From NCBI GenBank assembly GCA_030686995.1, contig CM060685.1, positions 122,384,823 to 122,448,822 on the forward strand: 64,000 bases of DNA, written 5' to 3'. Shown one piece after another: positions 59,714 to 64,000 of the stretch. The notes under the pieces are model-generated. The model saw nothing but the letters and a program-made list of their open reading frames with translations, searched no databases and was not told the origin of the DNA. A program made the translations under genes and the position numbers. Source of the DNA: Artemisia argyi (Eukaryota > Streptophyta > Magnoliopsida > Asterales > Asteraceae). How positions within the stretch are numbered: the stretch's first letter is position 1; every line of letters begins with the position of its first letter.

Positions 59714-60209
59714 ATCTCCCCCTTTTTGATGATTACAAAACTTAAACTCATTAACTAAAAAATTAATTTTTAAACAAGTATTTTAGTGAGTTTATATTTA
59801 CTTCTCCCCCTTTTTGTAGAATCAAAAAGGTTATGCCGACAATTTTCAAACGTGAAAAATTGACGGGAAGTTATCTCCCCCTTGATGTGTACTCCCCCTC
59901 GTTTGGGGGCACCAAGAGAACGAGCTATGGAATACTTTGCAACACAAAAATATTAGAAGCACAAGTATATTCATGCAAACATATATTAGGTGCTAAAAAA
60001 AATAAGCATGGTTTAAAGAAAGCATTCATATAAAAGAAATGGTTGTGTTAAGACACAACATACAAGTAGCAATAAGGATTACAAGTAGAAAAGCTAGTAC
60101 ACAAATAAACAACTAGAAGAATACATCATCATGTAAAGAGGACATGGTCTTCATAGAGCTTGCAAGCAAAAGGGTGGTAGAGGCTTTATTTATTAAGCAT
60201 ATCAAACGC
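59714..60209 (-). other. 3' region of element B with PPT and purine tracts
   Basis: The PPT on the minus strand is AAAAAGGGGGAGAT (59727-59714) next to the LTR. Further CTCCCCC tracts lie at ~59804-59816, 59875 and 59892 (purine-rich on the element strand). No supported gene; the plus frame at 59833-60033 has no motif. Confidence 0.7.
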
Positions 60210-60814
60210 TTAATTTGGAGAGCATGATGGTGATGGTGGAGAAATGGGTGAGAATTGTGGTGGAGGAATGACTGGAGAGGATGGTGGAGTTGGTGTTGGT
60301 AGTGCTGGTGGGTTGGTAAGCAAATGTTCAATATATGAAAACATATATTGAATTTCATCTCTAAGGCCAAAGATGACGGTGCGGTTGTGGATACAACAAA
60401 GACAAGTATCCCCATGGGATTCAAGTAGCCTCCAAGGCACGGGATTGGCAAAGAATGGTGGTGTAATTGGTGGAGATGAAAGATGAGTATCAAGAGGTGT
60501 TATTGGTGAAAGTGAGATGGTAAGATGGGTGGAGATAGGTTCTTGCGTAGGAAGTGGTGATGATACTTGTGGTGACAAGTGTGAGTTGATGTAGTCATTG
60601 ATTGATGAGGTTGAGGGTATGGAGGATGAGGAAGTTCCATGAGTGGAAGGTGTTTTAGATGGTGCATTGGGTGCACTTGGGGATGAGCATTTGGGTGGAG
60701 GTGATGGGGTTTTGTCTTCTTCATTTGTTAAGTCAATGAAGAGTTGTTTTGGGGGGATGATCACAAGTTTTGTTTCTTGGAGGCTTTGGAGTGTGAGGTG
60801 CTTGATGGAGTCAT
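60210..60814 (-). pseudogene. ORF3 of element B: Ser/Pro-rich protein with CxxC tail
   Basis: ATG at 60814-60812 (MTPSSTSHSKAS) runs into a frameshift near 60765; the open remainder starts LVIIPPKQLFIDLTNEEDK and ends at 60210. It is rich in Ser/Thr/Pro with no run of order until the C-terminus, WRLLESHGDTCLCCIHNRT then LRDEIQYMFSYIEHLL. That CxxC-plus-helix ending matches element A ORF3. About 200 residues, half the length of the A protein. Function unknown. Confidence 0.6.
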
Positions 60815-60864
60815 GATGATTTGGATGATGAATGATGAGATGAAGAATGGTGATTATGGAGGGA

Positions 60865-61094
60865 ATTTATAGTATGGAAATGGTTGTTTTAGGTATATAT
60901 TTGAAATGGTTGAATGAGATTCTAAAATCAGTTGGGTTAAAATGGGAAATGGTAGCTGATACTAGAGAAAAGGTTCACAAGATGCAAAAGAAAACAGTGA
61001 ACCCAGTTCCAGATGGCCGGTCCCCTTAATTGTATGCCGGCTCCCGTAATGATTAAGGGGACCGCCTAGGGAATTAAGGGGGCCGCCCATCTGG
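60865..61094 (-). promoter_or_regulatory. ORF3 upstream module of element B
   Basis: A long inverted repeat: CCAGATGG-CCGGTCCCCTTAATT (61009-61031) against AATTAAGGGGGCCGCC-CATCTGG (61072-61094), nearly perfect over 23 bp. An inner stem GGCTCCCGTAAT/ATTAAGGGGACC is included. The minus-strand TATAAAT is at 60871-60865, about 50 bases before the ORF3 ATG. The motif is the same as in element B's LTR. Confidence 0.65.
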
Positions 61095-61196
61095 TGTTTT
61101 CCCAGACGACCAGAAACCCAAAATTTGCAGAATTTGGTGATTTTTCAAATGTGTTTTTCCAGCAAGCTCTATTAGAAGTATATACTCTAGGAATGA

Positions 61197-61198
<2 letters not shown>

Positions 61199-61269
<71 letters not shown>
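61199..61269. repeat. (AT)n microsatellite
   Basis: About 35 AT dinucleotides between ORF2 and the ORF3 module of element B. The Ile/Tyr frame through it is an artefact. Confidence 0.97.
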
Positions 61270-61270
<1 letters not shown>

Positions 61271-61485
61271 CCAAATTAGCATGCAAATTGACATATTATA
61301 ATCCATATTGAAAAGAAGCATAGCATAACATTAAGATAGTAGCATGATAATAGTTAAGATCTAAACATCATTCAAGAGATAAACAAGAAGTAACACAAGT
61401 ATTTCCGAATAAATCGGACAAATAGCAAATCATACAAATGTCTAATAGAACCAAATAATAACAAGTAGCAATACGTCAATATCTC

Positions 61486-62652
61486 CTACTTCTTCTTCTT
61501 TCCAAGCATCTTTCTAAACATCTTCCCAACGGATTTGAATCCTCCTCGAAGTTCTTCATGCATTTATTGTTGACGGTTGATGATAGATGTTTGACGAGTG
61601 AAGAGAAGCTCATCGGTACGTTCATGAGGAAGAGGAATTTGATACTCGGTATCACCAATATCGGAAAGATTTTCAACAAAGGTCATGGGGGATGGAGTAC
61701 TAACACGTGAGGTGTTTTTCTCCTCATCATCATCGCATCACGATGAGATGTAGAACCACGAGGCCTAGAATACAAAGGAACATGAGATTTTCCTTTGTCA
61801 CTTCGAGAACGACGAGTTCGAACACGAGTAAGTTAGTTCAAAGTAGGAAGGATATGAACGTAGTAGTCTCTTTGAAGATGTGAATAATGTTCCATCACAT
61901 AACGATAAAGTCGTGTGAGAAACATACCGTAAGGAAGATTGGCATTTGGGGTGTTTTTGGCGGACATGATTCGATGAATAAAAAGATAAGCCAAATTGTA
62001 TTGCTCTTCAGCAATTAAACAATAAAGCATGTGGGCAAATGCTCGCCGTGACATGTTCACGGTGACCACCAGTACCAAACGCATTCTCTTGAATGAGTTC
62101 TTCCCACTTCTTCATATCTTGGCTTAGCTCGATTACTCGACTAGTCGTACGACGTTCTAGTTCAAGCATTCGACGAATGTCTTCAGGACTAGGGATCTCA
62201 GAATAGTAGGGGCCATCCTGAGGACGATTTCTTTCAAGAGAGGAAAGATCCCATTCATTTGAGAAAACGGCTTGGCCGTTGTATGGGATTCGAAGAATTT
62301 GACCAAATTGAGCAAGAGTAAGAGTGATGAATTGATTTTGAATCATGAAGGAAATGAGGATATTACCATAGGGATCGGTTTGCACCGTCACTTGGCTATA
62401 GAAATCGAGGATAAAACGAGGAATGATTGGTTCGTTGATTTGGAAAAGACATTCAAAACGAATATTGGTGAACATTCGTTCGGTTTGATCATTTTCATAG
62501 AAAGATGGATCGACAATTCGTCCTTCGTGAATGTTTCTATTTTCAATAGGACGATAGAAACATGCAACTGAAGGAGACATGCCGGGAGTAGAAGATACAT
62601 TTGGAATGTATTGTTTGGTTTTGGAGACATCACCAACCGTGGTCTTAGACAT
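61486..62652 (-). pseudogene. ORF2 of element B, decayed
   Basis: ATG at 62652 ([11 protein letters not shown]) follows a splice acceptor. Motifs: NIHEGRIVDPSFYEN, RFECLFQINEPIIPRFILDFYS, FGQILRIPYNGQAVFSNEWDLSSL, DMKKWEELIQENAFG; then, after a frameshift near 62070, QYNLAYLFIHRIM and LPYGMFLTRLYR. A stop follows HILPTLN at ~61834, and shifted remnants end in a basic KMLGKKKK at ~61488. It has the same domain order as the 369-residue ORF2 of element A. Homology is with the plant transposon-associated protein group; biochemical role unknown. Confidence 0.7.
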
Positions 62653-62658
62653 TTTCAC

Positions 62659-63600
<942 letters not shown>

Positions 63601-63785
63601 AAAAGATGTTGTTATATGTTTGGTTAACGTTTTCCCCTTGCGAAATAACCCCGGATTGGTGATATGGTGGAGGATTTTGATGGTTTTCGGTGTTTTGGTT
63701 CGTACTCAGCAGTAATGGGGAAGAGATGAATGAGCAAATGGAGTGTTTGGGAATGGAAATAAGGTGGAAAACGTATTTGGAAGTG

Positions 63786-63866
63786 TCAGATGGCCGGTCC
63801 CTTTAAACATTAAGGGGACTGCCCTCGATAAGAAGTCGGTCCCCTTAATCATTAAGGGGGCCGCCT
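63786..63866 (-). promoter_or_regulatory. ORF2 upstream motif cluster of element B
   Basis: GGTCCCCTTAAT (63838-63849), C, ATTAAGGGGGCC (63851-63862) is the same stem as in the LTR. A second, GGTCCCTTTAA/ATTAAGGGGACTGCC, lies at 63796-63822, preceded by CAGATGGCC as in the ORF3 module. It lies ~185 bases upstream of the leader-intron donor. No clear TATA follows. Confidence 0.65.
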
Positions 63867-64000
63867 TTGAAATTTTTGAGATTTCGCGGATTTAGTTTCT
63901 GGAACAAATAAATTTATACGTATATAATTAGATTTATAATATATCAAAAATACGTAAACATTTATTGGCACGATGATAAGATACTTAACAATTTTTAATT
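63867..64000. other. Right edge, element B interior
   Basis: AT-rich, no feature seen. Confidence 0.5.

Noticed and set aside
61074..61286. Ile-Tyr repeat protein frames through (AT)n (also 62645-62842)
   Set aside because: Pure dinucleotide microsatellite; any frame is open by composition.

Overview
This window is nuclear DNA of a flowering plant, almost certainly a eudicot and probably Asteraceae. The evidence is spliced genes with GT..AG introns, TATA boxes, abundant nested LTR retrotransposons, and Ty3/gypsy gag-protease sequences of a type very common in daisy-family genomes. There are no bacterial operons, no rRNA and no CRISPR array. Nearly all the sequence is explained by transposons and by one low-copy gene that has been carried through a tandem duplication.

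Layout. Positions 1-3390 hold a solo LTR (255-3277) inserted into an older LTR of the same family. From 3391 to the right a ~10.1-10.4 kb unit is repeated in tandem: unit 1 3391-13461, unit 2 13462-47988 (swollen by two later insertions), unit 3 47989-58358, and the first ~100 bp of a fourth at 58359-58459. Each unit reads: minus-strand gypsy gag split by an old solo LTR, gypsy leader and LTR, promoter and five coding exons of an F-box gene (At4g00755-like), a LINE zinc-binding fragment, a minus-strand copia LTR and RNase H, and a chimeric gypsy-protease/copia-RT reading frame that runs back into gag. Each of the three F-box copies carries a different disabling lesion.

Element A (13773-33683, TSD CCGAT) is an LTR retrotransposon inserted at the unit 1/2 junction. 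It has 1397-bp LTRs, a decayed copia-type gag, no pol, and two extra genes here called ORF2 and ORF3. ORF2 is itself split by a young large-LTR, small-body element (19455-28742, TSD ACAAT) whose LTRs differ at about ten sites in 3.7 kb. That element carries a small antisense frame for a 53-residue two-helix membrane protein. A related 4.28-kb solo LTR (39010-43291, TSD AGTTT) splits exon 3 of F-box copy 2.

Element B (58460 to beyond the right edge, minus strand) is a diverged relative of element A with the same ORF2/ORF3 order.

The most interesting signal is in A and B. In each element a GC-rich inverted-repeat motif lies just upstream of the LTR TATA box and recurs upstream of ORF2 and of ORF3. 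Within an element the three sites share the motif sequence; between A and B the motif differs completely. ORF2 in both elements has a 5' leader intron, and ORF3 in both has its own TATAAAT box. These look like multi-gene retroelements with a private, family-specific regulatory motif at every gene, which may be an undescribed self-regulation or anti-silencing system.
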